Source: CAWCFV01 sp963794995
GTDB lineage: Bacteria > Actinomycetota > Actinomycetes > JACCUZ01
Assembly: GCA_963794995.1 (NCBI GenBank)
Contig: CAWCFV010000002.1
Span: 434,001 to 498,000 of the forward strand
Length of the DNA stretch: 64,000 bases
Reading direction: 5' to 3'
Of this stretch, positions 51,804 to 60,909 are shown piece by piece. The stretch's first letter is position 1, and each line of letters starts with the position of its first letter. A program made the translations under genes and the position numbers. The notes beneath the pieces were generated by a model, which was given only the letters and a program-made list of their open reading frames with translations, searched no databases and was not told the origin of the DNA.

Positions 51804-52907
51804 ATGACCAGCGTCCCCGCCCAGTCCGCCGTCCCCGAGGCCGAGCTCGTCCCGACCGCCGAGGACCTTGCCGGTCGGCTGTTCACCGCCGGCCTCGGAG
51901 CCCTGGACCTGCTCAGCGTGCACCTCGGTGACCGGCTGGGGCTCTACCGGGCGCTGGACGAGCTGGGCGAGCCGACCGTCGCCGAGGTGGCGACGCACAG
52001 CGGCGTGCACCCGCGGTACGCCCGCGAGTGGCTGGAGCAGCAGGCGGTCACCGGCTTCCTCACCACCCGTGGCGACGGGGAGTCGCGACGGTTCACCCTG
52101 CCGGCGGCGACCCGGGAGGTGCTGCTGGACCACACCAGCCTGAACTTCCTGGCGCCGCTGGCCCGGATGCTGGCAGCGTCGGCCGCCAAGCTGCCCGACC
52201 TGCTCACGGCCTACCGCACGGGCGGCGGGGTCAGCTGGGACGACCTCGGCCAGGACGCCCGGGAGTCGCAGGCCGAGATGAACCGGCCGTGGTTCGAGCA
52301 GCAGCTCGGCTCGGCGCTCGCCGGCGTCCCGCAGGTGCACGAGGTACTCGGCCGGCCGGGTGCCCGGATCGCCGACCTCGGCTGCGGCGGCGGGTGGTCG
52401 AGCATCGCCCTGGCCCGGGCGTACCCGACGGCCACCGTCGACGGCTACGACGTCGACGCCCCCTCCGTCGCCCTCGCGACCGCGAACGCGGCAGCGGCCG
52501 GGTTGGCCGGGCAGGCCACGTTCCACCACGTCGACGTGTCCGGCAGCGACGTCGGGGAGGGCTACGACGCCGTCTTCGCGTTCGAGTGCGTCCACGACCT
52601 GGCGGCGCCGGTCGAGTTCCTCGCCACGGCGCGGCGGGCCACGGCGGCGGACGGCGTCACCGTGGTCATGGACGAGGCCGTGGCGCCGGAGTTCTCCGCG
52701 CCGGGTGACGACCTCGAGCGGCTCATGTACGGGTTCTCGCTGCTGGTCTGCCTGCCGGACGGCATGTCCACCCAGCCATCGGCAGGCACCGGCACCGTGA
52801 TGCGCGAGGGCACGCTGCGCGGCTACGCGCAGCAGGCGGGGTTCGCCGACGTCGAGGTGCTCCCCATCGAGGACTTCGCGTTCTTCCGCTTCTACCGGCT
52901 CACCTGA
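51804..52907 (+). CDS. Class I SAM-dependent methyltransferase with N-terminal winged helix
   Basis: 367 aa. Residues 20-110 form a winged-helix dimerisation domain (LYRALDELGEPTVAEVATHSGVHPRYAREWLEQQAVTGFL), as in Rv2258c-type methyltransferases. The Rossmann domain has motif I RIADLGCGGGWSSIALA (about 190-206), acidic DGYDVD and FAFECVHDLAAP. Substrate unknown. Same strand as EF-G2 but separated by 68 bases and a hairpin. Confidence 0.9.
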   Translation: MTSVPAQSAVPEAELVPTAEDLAGRLFTAGLGALDLLSVHLGDRLGLYRALDELGEPTVAEVATHSGVHPRYAREWLEQQAVTGFLTTRGDGESRRFTLPAATREVLLDHTSLNFLAPLARMLAASAAKLPDLLTAYRTGGGVSWDDLGQDARESQAEMNRPWFEQQLGSALAGVPQVHEVLGRPGARIADLGCGGGWSSIALARAYPTATVDGYDVDAPSVALATANAAAAGLAGQATFHHVDVSGSDVGEGYDAVFAFECVHDLAAPVEFLATARRATAADGVTVVMDEAVAPEFSAPGDDLERLMYGFSLLVCLPDGMSTQPSAGTGTVMREGTLRGYAQQAGFADVEVLPIEDFAFFRFYRLT

Positions 52908-52932
52908 CCCTCACCCCCGCGCCGACCCGTCG

Positions 52933-53499
52933 CTAGGACGCCGGCCAGGCGGCGGCGACGAGCTCGCGCGTCTCGGCCAGCAGCTGCGGGATCACCTTGG
53001 TGCCGGCGAGGACCGTCAGGAAGTTCGCGTCGCCGCCCCAGCGGGGCACGACGTGCTGGTGCAGGTGGTCGGCCAGCGACCCGCCCGCCACCCCGCCGAG
53101 GTTGAGCCCGACGTTGAACCCGTGCGGGGACGCCGCGGCCCGGACCGCCTGGACGGCCTGCCGGGTCACGGTCATCAGCTCGCCGGACTCCTCACCGGTC
53201 AGGTCCTCCAGACCGGCGACGTGCCGGTAGGGCACGACCATCAGGTGGCCCGGGTTGTAGGGGTGCAGGTTGAGCACGGCGTAGACCGTCGCTCCCCGGG
53301 CCAGGACCAGCCCGGTGCGGTCGTCCAGCGAGGGGATCCGGCAGAACGGGCAGCCGCCGTCGTCGCCGCGGCCGGTGCCGTCCTCGCCGGTGACGTAGGC
53401 CAGCCGGTGCGGCGCCCACAGCCGCTGCAGCCGGTCCGGCTCCCCCACGCCCTGCTGGGCGACGACCTCCGGCGGGACGTACGGCGCGCTGTCGCTCAC
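52933..53499 (-). CDS. HIT family nucleotide phosphorylase/hydrolase
   Basis: 188 aa. The zinc-type CPFC (about residue 50) and the histidine triad HLHQHVVPRW (about 140) in the context VAGGSLADHLHQHVVPRWGGDANF, characteristic of actinobacterial Ap4A phosphorylase-type HIT proteins. Degrades dinucleoside polyphosphates. GTG start overlaps the thrS stop. In related genomes pgsA follows directly; here it is displaced by about 4 kb. Confidence 0.91.
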   Translation of the reverse strand: MSDSAPYVPPEVVAQQGVGEPDRLQRLWAPHRLAYVTGEDGTGRGDDGGCPFCRIPSLDDRTGLVLARGATVYAVLNLHPYNPGHLMVVPYRHVAGLEDLTGEESGELMTVTRQAVQAVRAAASPHGFNVGLNLGGVAGGSLADHLHQHVVPRWGGDANFLTVLAGTKVIPQLLAETRELVAAAWPAS

Positions 53500-55469
53500 A
53501 CCTGGACCCGGTCGGCGACGGCCCGCGCGATCTCCTCGACCGCCTCGTCGACCGGTACGCCGTTGTTCTGCTCGCCACTGCGGTAGCGGAAGGACACGGC
53601 GTCCTTCGCCACGTCGTCGTCGCCGGCGATGAGCATGAAGGGCACCTTCTGCTTCTGCGCGGTGCGGATCTTCTTCTGCATCCGGTCGTCGGAGGTGTCG
53701 ACCTCGACCCGGATCCCCCGCGCCCGCAGCCGGGAGGCCACCCGGTCCAGGTAGGGCACGTGCTCGTCGGTGATCGGGATGCCGACGACCTGCACCGGGG
53801 CCAGCCAGGGCGGGAACGCCCCGGCGTAGTGCTCGACCAGGACCCCGAGGAAGCGCTCGATCGACCCGAACTTCGCCGAGTGGATCATCACCGGCCGCTG
53901 CCGCGACCCGTCGCTCGCCTGGTACTCCAGCTCGAAGCCCCGCGGCTGGTTGAAGTCGTACTGGATCGTCGACATCTGCCAGGTCCGGCCGATGGCGTCG
54001 CGGGCCTGCACCGAGATCTTGGGGCCGTAGTAGGCGGCGCCCCCCGGGTCCGGCACCAGGTCGAGGCCGGAGGCGGCGGCGACGTCGGCCAGCACCTGGG
54101 TGGCCGAGGCCCACTCCTCGTCGGAGCCGACGAACTTGTCCGGCTTGGAGTCGTCGCGGGTGGACAGCTCGAGGTAGAAGTCGTCGAGGCCGAAGTCGCG
54201 GAACAGGCTGAGACAGAAGTCGAGCAGGTGCTTGATCTCCGCGGGCGCCTGCTCGGCGGTGACGTAGGAGTGCGAGTCGTCCATGGTCAGCCCGCGCACC
54301 CGGGTGAGTCCGTGCACGACGCCGGACTTCTCGTTGCGGTAGACCCCGCCGAGCTCGAAGAGCCGCAGCGGCAGCTCGCGGTAGGACCGGCCGCGCGAGC
54401 GGAAGATCAGGTTGTGCATCGGGCAGTTCATGGCCTTGAGGTAGTAGCTCGCGCCCTCCATCTCCATCGGGGGGAACATGCCCTCCGCGTAGTAGGGAAG
54501 GTGGCCCGAGGTCTCGAACAGCCCCTGCTTGGTGATGTGAGGGGTCGCGACGAACTGGAACCCCTCCTCCTCGTGGCGCTGCCGGACGTAGTCCTCCATC
54601 ACGCGGCGGATCACGCCACCCCTGGGGTGGAAGACGGCCAGCCCGGAGCCGAGCTCGTCCGGGAAGGAGAACAGGTCGAGCTCGGCGCCCAGCTTGCGGT
54701 GGTCGCGCTTCTCGGCCTCCGCGAGCCGGTGCTGGTAGTCCTTGAGCGCGTCCCGGGTCTCCCAGGCGGTGCCGTAGATGCGCTGCAGCTGCGGGTTCTT
54801 CTCGCTCCCCCGCCAGTACGCGGCAGCGGTCCGGGTGAGCTTGAAGGCGGGGATGTGCCGGGTGCTGGGCAGGTGCGGCCCCCGGCACAGGTCCTTCCAC
54901 GCCGGCGAGCCGTCCTTGCGCACGTTGTCGTAGATGGTGAGCTCGCTGCCCCCCACCTCGGCGTCGGCGCCGTCGGCGGCCCCGGCCGCGGCGCCGCCCT
55001 TGAGCCCGATCAGCTCCAGCTTGTACGGCTCGTCGGCCAGCTCGGCACGGGCGTCGTCGTCGGACACCGGGCGCCGGACGAAGCCCTGCCCCTCCTTGAC
55101 GATCTGCTGCATCTTCTTCTCGATGACGACCAGGTCGTCCGGGGTGAAGGGGGTCGCCACGTCGAAGTCGTAGTAGAAGCCGTTCTCGACGGGGGGGCCG
55201 ATGCCCAGCCGCGCCTCGGGGTGCAGGTCCTGGACGGCCTGCGCCAGGACGTGGGCGGTGGAGTGGCGCAGGATCGACCGCCCGTCGGCCGAGTCGATCG
55301 CGACCGGCTCGACGTCGTCGCCGTCCTCGAGCTCGTGCGCCAGGTCCCGCAGCTCGCCGCCGACCCTGGCCGCGATCACGGCCCGGTCCCCCTCGAACAG
55401 CTCTGCGGCCGTCGTCCCGGCGGCGACCTCACGCTCGCTGCCTGCGACGTGGACGCGGAGGTCGGGCAC
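53496..55469 (-). CDS. thrS: Threonyl-tRNA synthetase
   Basis: 657 aa. An N-terminal TGS domain (AAGTTAAELFEGDRAVIAARVGG), editing-associated HSTAHVLAQAVQ, catalytic core with MNCPMHNLIFRSRGRSYRELPLRLFELGGVYRNE (zinc Cys and motif 2), and a C-terminal anticodon domain from about 555. GTG start with AAAGGA upstream gives standard length; longer frames extend into upstream sequence. Confidence 0.96.
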   Translation of the reverse strand: MPDLRVHVAGSEREVAAGTTAAELFEGDRAVIAARVGGELRDLAHELEDGDDVEPVAIDSADGRSILRHSTAHVLAQAVQDLHPEARLGIGPPVENGFYYDFDVATPFTPDDLVVIEKKMQQIVKEGQGFVRRPVSDDDARAELADEPYKLELIGLKGGAAAGAADGADAEVGGSELTIYDNVRKDGSPAWKDLCRGPHLPSTRHIPAFKLTRTAAAYWRGSEKNPQLQRIYGTAWETRDALKDYQHRLAEAEKRDHRKLGAELDLFSFPDELGSGLAVFHPRGGVIRRVMEDYVRQRHEEEGFQFVATPHITKQGLFETSGHLPYYAEGMFPPMEMEGASYYLKAMNCPMHNLIFRSRGRSYRELPLRLFELGGVYRNEKSGVVHGLTRVRGLTMDDSHSYVTAEQAPAEIKHLLDFCLSLFRDFGLDDFYLELSTRDDSKPDKFVGSDEEWASATQVLADVAAASGLDLVPDPGGAAYYGPKISVQARDAIGRTWQMSTIQYDFNQPRGFELEYQASDGSRQRPVMIHSAKFGSIERFLGVLVEHYAGAFPPWLAPVQVVGIPITDEHVPYLDRVASRLRARGIRVEVDTSDDRMQKKIRTAQKQKVPFMLIAGDDDVAKDAVSFRYRSGEQNNGVPVDEAVEEIARAVADRVQV

Positions 55470-55554
55470 GGGAGGGTCCTTTCGTGGCGGTGTCGTACGG
55501 GCCCGGCGATCGTACCGAGCGCCCTGCGGCGACCACCTCCGCGTTTGGCCGGGG

Positions 55555-56175
55555 TCAGACGAGGGTGACCGCGTCCCCGACGGCGACCGGACCCGGGCGG
55601 GAGACCTCGGCATACGCGCCGAGGCAGTGGTCCGGCCGCTCGGTCATCCGCAGCACGGCCCCGACGGCGGCATCGCCGACCCGGACGTCCCGGCCGAGCC
55701 AGTCGCGCTCGGTGCCCTCGCCGTCCAGCTCGAGGACGAGGTTGGCCCGCGGGGCGGCGATGTCGCACGCGTCGCAGGTCTGCGAGTGCTGCGCGGCGTG
55801 CCGCATCGAGGTCCGGGACACCACGTGGACCGGGGCCACGTCGACGAACCCCGTGCCCTCCCGGTGTGCGAGGCGCAGCGGCCGGCCCAGCCAGCCGGAC
55901 AGTGCCTCGGCGGCGGCACCGGCGGTCAGGCCGGCCGGCGCGCCGGGGACGTCGAGGCGCAGCTCACCCCCGACGAGCCGGGTGGCGACCTCCCGCAGCC
56001 GCGGCTCCTGGGCGGCGGTGACCGGCTCGCCGTCGTCGGACACCACGGCCCAGGCCCGGTCGCCGGCCAGCCCCCCGCGGACGACGTCCGCCGAGTCGAG
56101 GACGGCGCCGGACATGGACTTCACCGGGAAGACCCAGAGCTGGGCGACCCGGCCCACCGGCAGCGACGCGGTCAC
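55555..56175 (-). CDS. MOSC domain protein
   Basis: 206 aa. A MOSC_N-like beta barrel (RVAQLWVFPVKSMSGAVLDSADVVRGGLAGDRAWAVVSDDGE), then a MOSC core with the conserved Cys-containing CDACDIAAPRANLVLE. MOSC proteins handle sulfur bound to molybdenum cofactor or reduce N-hydroxylated substrates; the substrate here is not known. GTG start at 56175 overlaps the upstream stop. Confidence 0.88.
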   Translation of the reverse strand: MTASLPVGRVAQLWVFPVKSMSGAVLDSADVVRGGLAGDRAWAVVSDDGEPVTAAQEPRLREVATRLVGGELRLDVPGAPAGLTAGAAAEALSGWLGRPLRLAHREGTGFVDVAPVHVVSRTSMRHAAQHSQTCDACDIAAPRANLVLELDGEGTERDWLGRDVRVGDAAVGAVLRMTERPDHCLGAYAEVSRPGPVAVGDAVTLV

Positions 56176-57341
56176 GACGCGGACAGCTGGTAGAGACCAC
56201 CGCCCAGCGAGACGGCCCACAGCTCACGGCCGTCGTCCTCGCCGAAGCTGGTGATCCCCTCCAGCGTCCCGGCGGTCACCAGGCCCGTCGAGCCGGCCAC
56301 GAAGATCCGGCCGGACACGAAGTCGCCTCCGACGTACTTGCCGCCGAGGACGTCGTCGTGGTCGGAGCCGCGGTAGACGAACCCCCCGACGACCGATCCG
56401 CCGTAGTCGCGGCCGTAGGTCCACTCGGGCTCGAGGTAGGTCTCGGCCTCGGAGCAGCGGGTGTCGTCATAGGTCGTGGTGCCTTCGAGGCAGGACCAGC
56501 CGAGGTTGGCGCCACCGCCGCCGAACGGGATCCGGTCGATCTCCTCGAGCCGGTCCTGCCCGACGTCGGCGACCCAGAGGTCACCGGTCCCCGGGTCGAC
56601 CGAGAACCGCCAGGCGTTGCGCAGGCCGCTCGCCCAGATCGCCCCGCGGCCGGGGACGGCACCTGCGTAGGGGTTGCTGGCGGGCACACAGGCGAGGCGG
56701 CCGCACGCCTTGCGGGCACGCAGCACCTTGAGCCGGAGGATCTTGCCCTGCAGGACACGTAGGTCCTGCGCATGGGCGTCGGGGTCGCCCACGCCGCCGC
56801 CGTCGCCGGTCGACACGAACAGGTACCCGCCGAGGCCGAAGGCGAGCTGACCGGCGAAGTGGTTCGTGGACCCGGTCGGGTGGTCGACGGTCAGGACCGG
56901 CTTGTACGTCGCCGGGCGGGCCCGGTCGGCCCGCGCGCTGCGGGCCCGGAACCGGGCGACCCGCAGGTCTCCGCGCTTGCTCGTGTAGGCCACCCACAGG
57001 AAGGGCCGGCGCGCGTAGTCGGGGTGGAACGCGACGCTGAGCAGGCCCCCCTCGCCGGCGGTGCTGATCCGCGCGGAGAGGTCCAGGAACGGCCGCCGCA
57101 GCACCCGGCCGTCCCGCACGACGCGGATCGCCCCGGTCTTCTCGGTGACGAACAGCCGCGGGCTGCCGTCGCGGGCGGAGGTGACCTGGGTCGGCTGCTC
57201 CAGCCCGTCGGCACGCTGGGTGAGGGTCAGGGTGACCGCAGCCGCGGCACCGGTGGCCGGGGCGAGCGCCAGGGGCAACGCCAGGGATGCGGCGAGCGCG
57301 AGAGCGCCGACCTGCCGACGGGTGGAGCGCGGGACGAGCAT
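56172..57341 (-). CDS. Secreted glucose/sorbosone dehydrogenase-like beta-propeller (PQQ-type)
   Basis: 389 aa. Signal peptide RRQVGALALAASLALPLALAP, then the GSDH propeller: LFVTEKTGAIRVV, EGGLLSVAFHPDYA, FVSTGDGGGVGDPDAHAQDL, GKILRLKV, IWASGLRNAWRFSVDPGTGDLWVADVGQ. Such proteins oxidise sugars with PQQ or are non-enzymatic homologues; PQQ synthesis genes are not in the window. The ATG at 57341 gives a proper signal peptide. Confidence 0.9.
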   Translation of the reverse strand: MLVPRSTRRQVGALALAASLALPLALAPATGAAAAVTLTLTQRADGLEQPTQVTSARDGSPRLFVTEKTGAIRVVRDGRVLRRPFLDLSARISTAGEGGLLSVAFHPDYARRPFLWVAYTSKRGDLRVARFRARSARADRARPATYKPVLTVDHPTGSTNHFAGQLAFGLGGYLFVSTGDGGGVGDPDAHAQDLRVLQGKILRLKVLRARKACGRLACVPASNPYAGAVPGRGAIWASGLRNAWRFSVDPGTGDLWVADVGQDRLEEIDRIPFGGGGANLGWSCLEGTTTYDDTRCSEAETYLEPEWTYGRDYGGSVVGGFVYRGSDHDDVLGGKYVGGDFVSGRIFVAGSTGLVTAGTLEGITSFGEDDGRELWAVSLGGGLYQLSAS

Positions 57342-57497
57342 GCGGGTGGGCCCCCGGAGGACGCGTGCGGGCTGGGTCGCCCGCCACTGTAGGCCCGGCC
57401 CACGACGGTGTCCGGCCGCCGACCGAACGCGTCGCGCACTCCGCCGGAGAGCCGGGACGGCCGGACCGCCGCGTCTGCGGCAGCCGTCGCCCGGCGG

Positions 57498-57574
57498 TGG
57501 TGGACCATACTGGACTCGAACCAGTGACCTCACGCGTGTGAAGCGCGCGCTCTAACCAACTGAGCTAATGGTCC
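57498..57574 (-). tRNA. tRNA-Val (CAC)
   Basis: 77 nt including encoded CCA. Acceptor GGACCAT pairs with ATGGTCC, D-loop GCTCAGTTGGTTAGAGC. The anticodon arm is CGCGC-TTCACAC-GCGTG with U33 and anticodon CAC; T arm GGTTCGAGTCC. Reads GUG. Confidence 0.95.
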
Positions 57575-57604
57575 GGGACGGGGAGAGACCCTACCGGATC
57601 GCGC

Positions 57605-58111
57605 TCACCGGAACGGCACCCCGAAGACCTCAAGGTAGAGGGCGAGGGCGGCCGCAGCGAACACCAGCCCCCCGAGCCCGATCAGGCCCCGCACCAGCAG
57701 CGAGCGCGCCATGACCCACTCGGTCCAGCGCGCCAGCCTGCGGCGGCCGTACTGGAGCAGCCGCTCGGCCCAGGCGAACTCGGTGGCCAGGATGGCCAGG
57801 CCGGCGAACACGATCAGCCAGCCCGGTCCGGGCAGTGGGATGAGCACGCCGCCGACCACGATCACCGCGACGCCCAGGACCCCGACGACGATCCGGTAGG
57901 TCAGGTCCAGCCAGGCGTGCCGGGCGAAGAACTTCCGGAACCCGAGGCGGTCCCGGACGGCGTCGAGGATGGTCCGGTCCTCCTCCGCGTCCTCCGTCCT
58001 GTCGGCCCCCTCGGGCGCATCGGGCATCTCGGGCGCGTCCCGTGCTCCGGTGGCCTCCGCGGCGCCGCGACGGCCGCCGCCACCAGGCCCGTGGTGGTCC
58101 TGCGCCGTCAC
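57605..58111 (-). CDS. TIGR02611-type actinobacterial membrane protein
   Basis: 168 aa. A charged, Asp/Glu/Gly-rich N-terminus (about 60 residues), then membrane helices around GVLGVAVIVVGGVLIPLPGPGWLIVFAGLAILATEFAWAERLL, the PGPGW signature of the family, and a final helix. Function unknown. The GTG at 58111 has GGAGG eight bases upstream; a TTG start further upstream lacks one. Confidence 0.85.
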   Translation of the reverse strand: MTAQDHHGPGGGGRRGAAEATGARDAPEMPDAPEGADRTEDAEEDRTILDAVRDRLGFRKFFARHAWLDLTYRIVVGVLGVAVIVVGGVLIPLPGPGWLIVFAGLAILATEFAWAERLLQYGRRRLARWTEWVMARSLLVRGLIGLGGLVFAAAALALYLEVFGVPFR

Positions 58112-58272
58112 CCGTCCGCCTCCGTCCGACTCCTCGCGTCCTACCCGTGACAACGTATCCGGCCGCTCGTTGGTCCGGGTGCAGGTCGGACCCCGCGGGG
58201 CCAGGCAGGTTTTCGGCCCGGTCGCACCGGGGAACGTCAGGGCGTCCCCGGGGCGCGTGTGAGGAGCAGACC

Positions 58273-58695
58273 ATGAACGGTTGGGAACCCAGCACGGTGA
58301 CCCGGGAGATGACGGTCCAGCTGGTCGCGCCGGGCGACGGATCGGTCTCGCTGCCGGTGGTCCTGCACTATGACCGGCACGACCCTTATGCCGTCCACGC
58401 CACCTTCCGCACCGGTCAGGGCGAGGGGGTCGCCTGGGTCTTCGCCCGCGAGCTGCTCACGCTGGGCGTGCACCGGCCCTGCGGTGACGGCGACGTCCGC
58501 GTGTGGCCGTCGTGGAGCGCCGGCGCCGAGGTGGTCTTCATCGGGCTGACCTCGCCCGACGGCGAGGCGCTGCTGCAGGCCCCCACCCGCGCCCTGGTCG
58601 ACTTCCTCGGCCGCACGTACGCCATGTGCCCGCAGGGGCACGAGAGCGACCACCTCGACGTCGACGGCGCGATCGAGGCCCTGCTCGCCTCCTGA
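58273..58695 (+). CDS. SsgA-like sporulation/cell division protein (SALP)
   Basis: 140 aa. EMTVQLVAPGDGSVSLPVVLHYDRHDPYAVHATFRTG ... VAWVFARELLTLGVHRPCGDGDVRVWPS ... RTYAMCPQGHE matches the SsgA/SsgB family, which positions septa and controls peptidoglycan processing in sporulating actinobacteria. ATG with GAGGAG eight bases upstream. Divergent from the TIGR02611 gene. Its presence points to a morphologically complex actinomycete. Confidence 0.92.
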   Translation: MNGWEPSTVTREMTVQLVAPGDGSVSLPVVLHYDRHDPYAVHATFRTGQGEGVAWVFARELLTLGVHRPCGDGDVRVWPSWSAGAEVVFIGLTSPDGEALLQAPTRALVDFLGRTYAMCPQGHESDHLDVDGAIEALLAS

Positions 58696-58703
58696 GCAGC
58701 AGG

Positions 58704-59888
58704 TCAGCCGGCGGTCCCGGCCTGCCAGACCGGGTCGCCGCCGACGACGGTGGCCGTGACCGGGCGGCCGCCGAGGTGCGCGACGACGTCGGCCTCGTGC
58801 TCGGCGTCGAGCACCACCAGGTCACCGTGGGCCCCGACGCCCAGGTGCCCCACGTCGGCACGCCGCAGCGAGTGCGCGGCTCCTCGCGTCGCCGCCCGGA
58901 ACGCCTCGGCGACGGGCAGCCCCATCGCGAGGCAGGCCAGCTGGACGGCGTACGGCATCGACTCGCACCACGACGTGCCCGGGTTGCAGTCGGTCGCCAG
59001 GGCCAGCTCGACACCGGCCTCCCGCAGGACGCCGGGGTGCCCCCAGGCGCCGGACCGGAGGGAGAGGGTCACCGTCGGGAGCAGGACGCCGACGACCCCG
59101 GCGGCCGCCATCGCCCGGGCGTCCTCGGCGCTGACGTGCTCGAGGTGGTCGGCGCTGGCGCAGCCGAGCTCGGCGGCCAGCCCGGCCGCGCCGGTACGGG
59201 CGATCTCCTCGGCGTGCAGCCGCAGGCCCAGGCCGTGGTCGCGGGCAGCGGTGAGGATGCGACGCGCCTCGGCGACGGTGAACACCCCCTCGTCGCAGAA
59301 CACGTCCGCCCAGCGGGCCCCGGCCGCGACGGCCGCCGGCAGGGTGGCGACCACCTCCTCGACGTAGTCGCCCCGGTCGCGGCCGGCGGGCACCACGTGG
59401 GCCCCGAGGTAGGTCGCCTCCAGCCGGACCGGCGTCCGGTCGGCGAGCTCCCGCGCGAGGCGCAGCAGGCGCAGCTCCGACTCGACGGTGAGCCCGTAGC
59501 CCGACTTCACCTCCATCGTGGTCGTGCCGTGCGCCAGCGCCGCCCCGGCGCGGGCCGCGGCGAGGTCGAGCAGCTCCTGGTCGGAGGCGGCCGCGGTCGC
59601 CGCCACCGTGGTGCGGATGCCCCCGCCGTCGTAGGAGGTGCCGGCCAGCCGGGCGACGAACTCCTCGCGCCGGACCCCCGCGAACAGCAGGTGGGTGTGC
59701 GCGTCCACGAAGCCCGGCAGGACGCAGGCACCTCCCGCGTCCAGCTCGCGGTCGGGGGCGCCGGCCGGCAGGTCCCGGTCGGGGCCGGTCCACGCGACCC
59801 GGCCGTCGCGGACCACCACCGCGGCGTCGGCGATCGGGTCGCCGGACATCGTGAGCAGCCGGCCGGCGCGGCGCACGGTCAGGTCCAC
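58704..59888 (-). CDS. hutI: Imidazolonepropionase
   Basis: 394 aa amidohydrolase, third step of histidine degradation. Metal motif PGFVDAHTHLLFAG (about 60-73), KSGYGL, LRLHAEEIARTG, ASADHLEHVS and LATDCNPGTSW. The GTG at 59888 sits inside the last codons of the EamA gene with GAGGAGG upstream, so the two overlap by ten bases and are coupled. hutU lies 1.6 kb away in the same direction. Confidence 0.94.
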   Translation of the reverse strand: MDLTVRRAGRLLTMSGDPIADAAVVVRDGRVAWTGPDRDLPAGAPDRELDAGGACVLPGFVDAHTHLLFAGVRREEFVARLAGTSYDGGGIRTTVAATAAASDQELLDLAAARAGAALAHGTTTMEVKSGYGLTVESELRLLRLARELADRTPVRLEATYLGAHVVPAGRDRGDYVEEVVATLPAAVAAGARWADVFCDEGVFTVAEARRILTAARDHGLGLRLHAEEIARTGAAGLAAELGCASADHLEHVSAEDARAMAAAGVVGVLLPTVTLSLRSGAWGHPGVLREAGVELALATDCNPGTSWCESMPYAVQLACLAMGLPVAEAFRAATRGAAHSLRRADVGHLGVGAHGDLVVLDAEHEADVVAHLGGRPVTATVVGGDPVWQAGTAG

Positions 59889-60808
59889 GACGCGACCTCC
59901 TCGGGCGGTGCCGTACGGGGCGGGTCGGGCGCCCGGGGTCGGCGTCCGGCAGTGGCGGCGATGACGCCGGCCAGCACGATCGCACACCCCAGCAGCTGCA
60001 CCCGCGAGGGCCTCTCGTCGAGGACCACGGCCGACAGCGCGACCGACGCGACCGGCTGCAGCAGCAGCACCACCGAGGTCAGGGCAGCGGGCACCCGCGG
60101 CAGCGACACCGCGATCAGCAGCCAGCCCACGACCTGCGAGGTGAGTGCCAGCGCGGCGAGCCAGCCGTGCGCCGGCCACGACGGGGCCAGGTCGATGCCA
60201 CCGGAGACGGGGGCCAGCAGGATGCAGACCGGGACCGCGACTGCGGTGGCGTCGAACAACGGCCCGGCCGAGCGGCGCAGGTCGTGCGACCCCTGCCGAA
60301 GCAGGAGCAGGAACACGCCGTACGCCAGCGAGGTGCCCAGGCCGAACACGACGCCCATGGCGGGGTCCTCGCCGTAGGCCCCGGCGCCGACGACGCCGGA
60401 GATGAGCACGACACCGACGAGCACGACGGGCACCGCCAGCACGAGCCGCCGGCCGGGGCGCTCGTGCAGCAGCCACCAGGCGAGGAACCCCACGACGACG
60501 ACCTGGAGGTTGCCGAGGACGGTGGCGATGCCGGCGCCGACCGCCGCGATGGCGTGGTGCCAGAGGACGAGGTCGACCGCGAAGAACACCCCGGAGGCGG
60601 CCGCCAGCCACCGGTCGCGAAGCGGCCGCGTGCCGTAGCGGCGGTCCTCGCGCAGCAGCAGCAGGCCCAGGACCGGCAGGGCGTACAGGCAGCGGAAGGT
60701 CGCGGCCGTGGCGGGCGCCACGTCGGCGAGCCGGACCAGGGTCGCCGAGGTCGCGATGCACGCGGCACCGGCGGCGGCCGCCAGGACGGGGCGGTCGGTC
60801 AGCGCCAC
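59879..60808 (-). CDS. EamA/DMT family transporter
   Basis: 309 aa with ten predicted membrane helices in two EamA repeats (about 20-150 and 165-295). Conserved blocks are ATAATFRCLYALPVLGLLLL and GAGIATVLGNLQVVVVGFLAWWLLHERPG, and in the second half VPAALTSVVLLLQPVASVALSAVVLDERPS. Substrate unknown; coupling to hutI suggests export or uptake related to histidine degradation products, or simple co-location. Confidence 0.9.
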   Translation of the reverse strand: MALTDRPVLAAAAGAACIATSATLVRLADVAPATAATFRCLYALPVLGLLLLREDRRYGTRPLRDRWLAAASGVFFAVDLVLWHHAIAAVGAGIATVLGNLQVVVVGFLAWWLLHERPGRRLVLAVPVVLVGVVLISGVVGAGAYGEDPAMGVVFGLGTSLAYGVFLLLLRQGSHDLRRSAGPLFDATAVAVPVCILLAPVSGGIDLAPSWPAHGWLAALALTSQVVGWLLIAVSLPRVPAALTSVVLLLQPVASVALSAVVLDERPSRVQLLGCAIVLAGVIAATAGRRPRAPDPPRTAPPEEVASWT

Positions 60809-60909
60809 CCGCCCACCCCCTGCCGGGGACCCGCCCGGGGCCCGTCTCGTGACCGTCAGCAGCGTGAACCGGTTACGCTCCTGACGAGCGGGAACCCTAG
60901 CAGCGGGAG

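Noticed and set aside
55470..55554. T-box or attenuator upstream of thrS
   Set aside because: No T-box consensus or specifier hairpin is visible in the 85-base gap.
60862..60880. AACCGGTT palindrome between the EamA and CGNR genes as an operator
   Set aside because: Only eight symmetric bases and flanks do not pair; expected by chance in GC-rich DNA.
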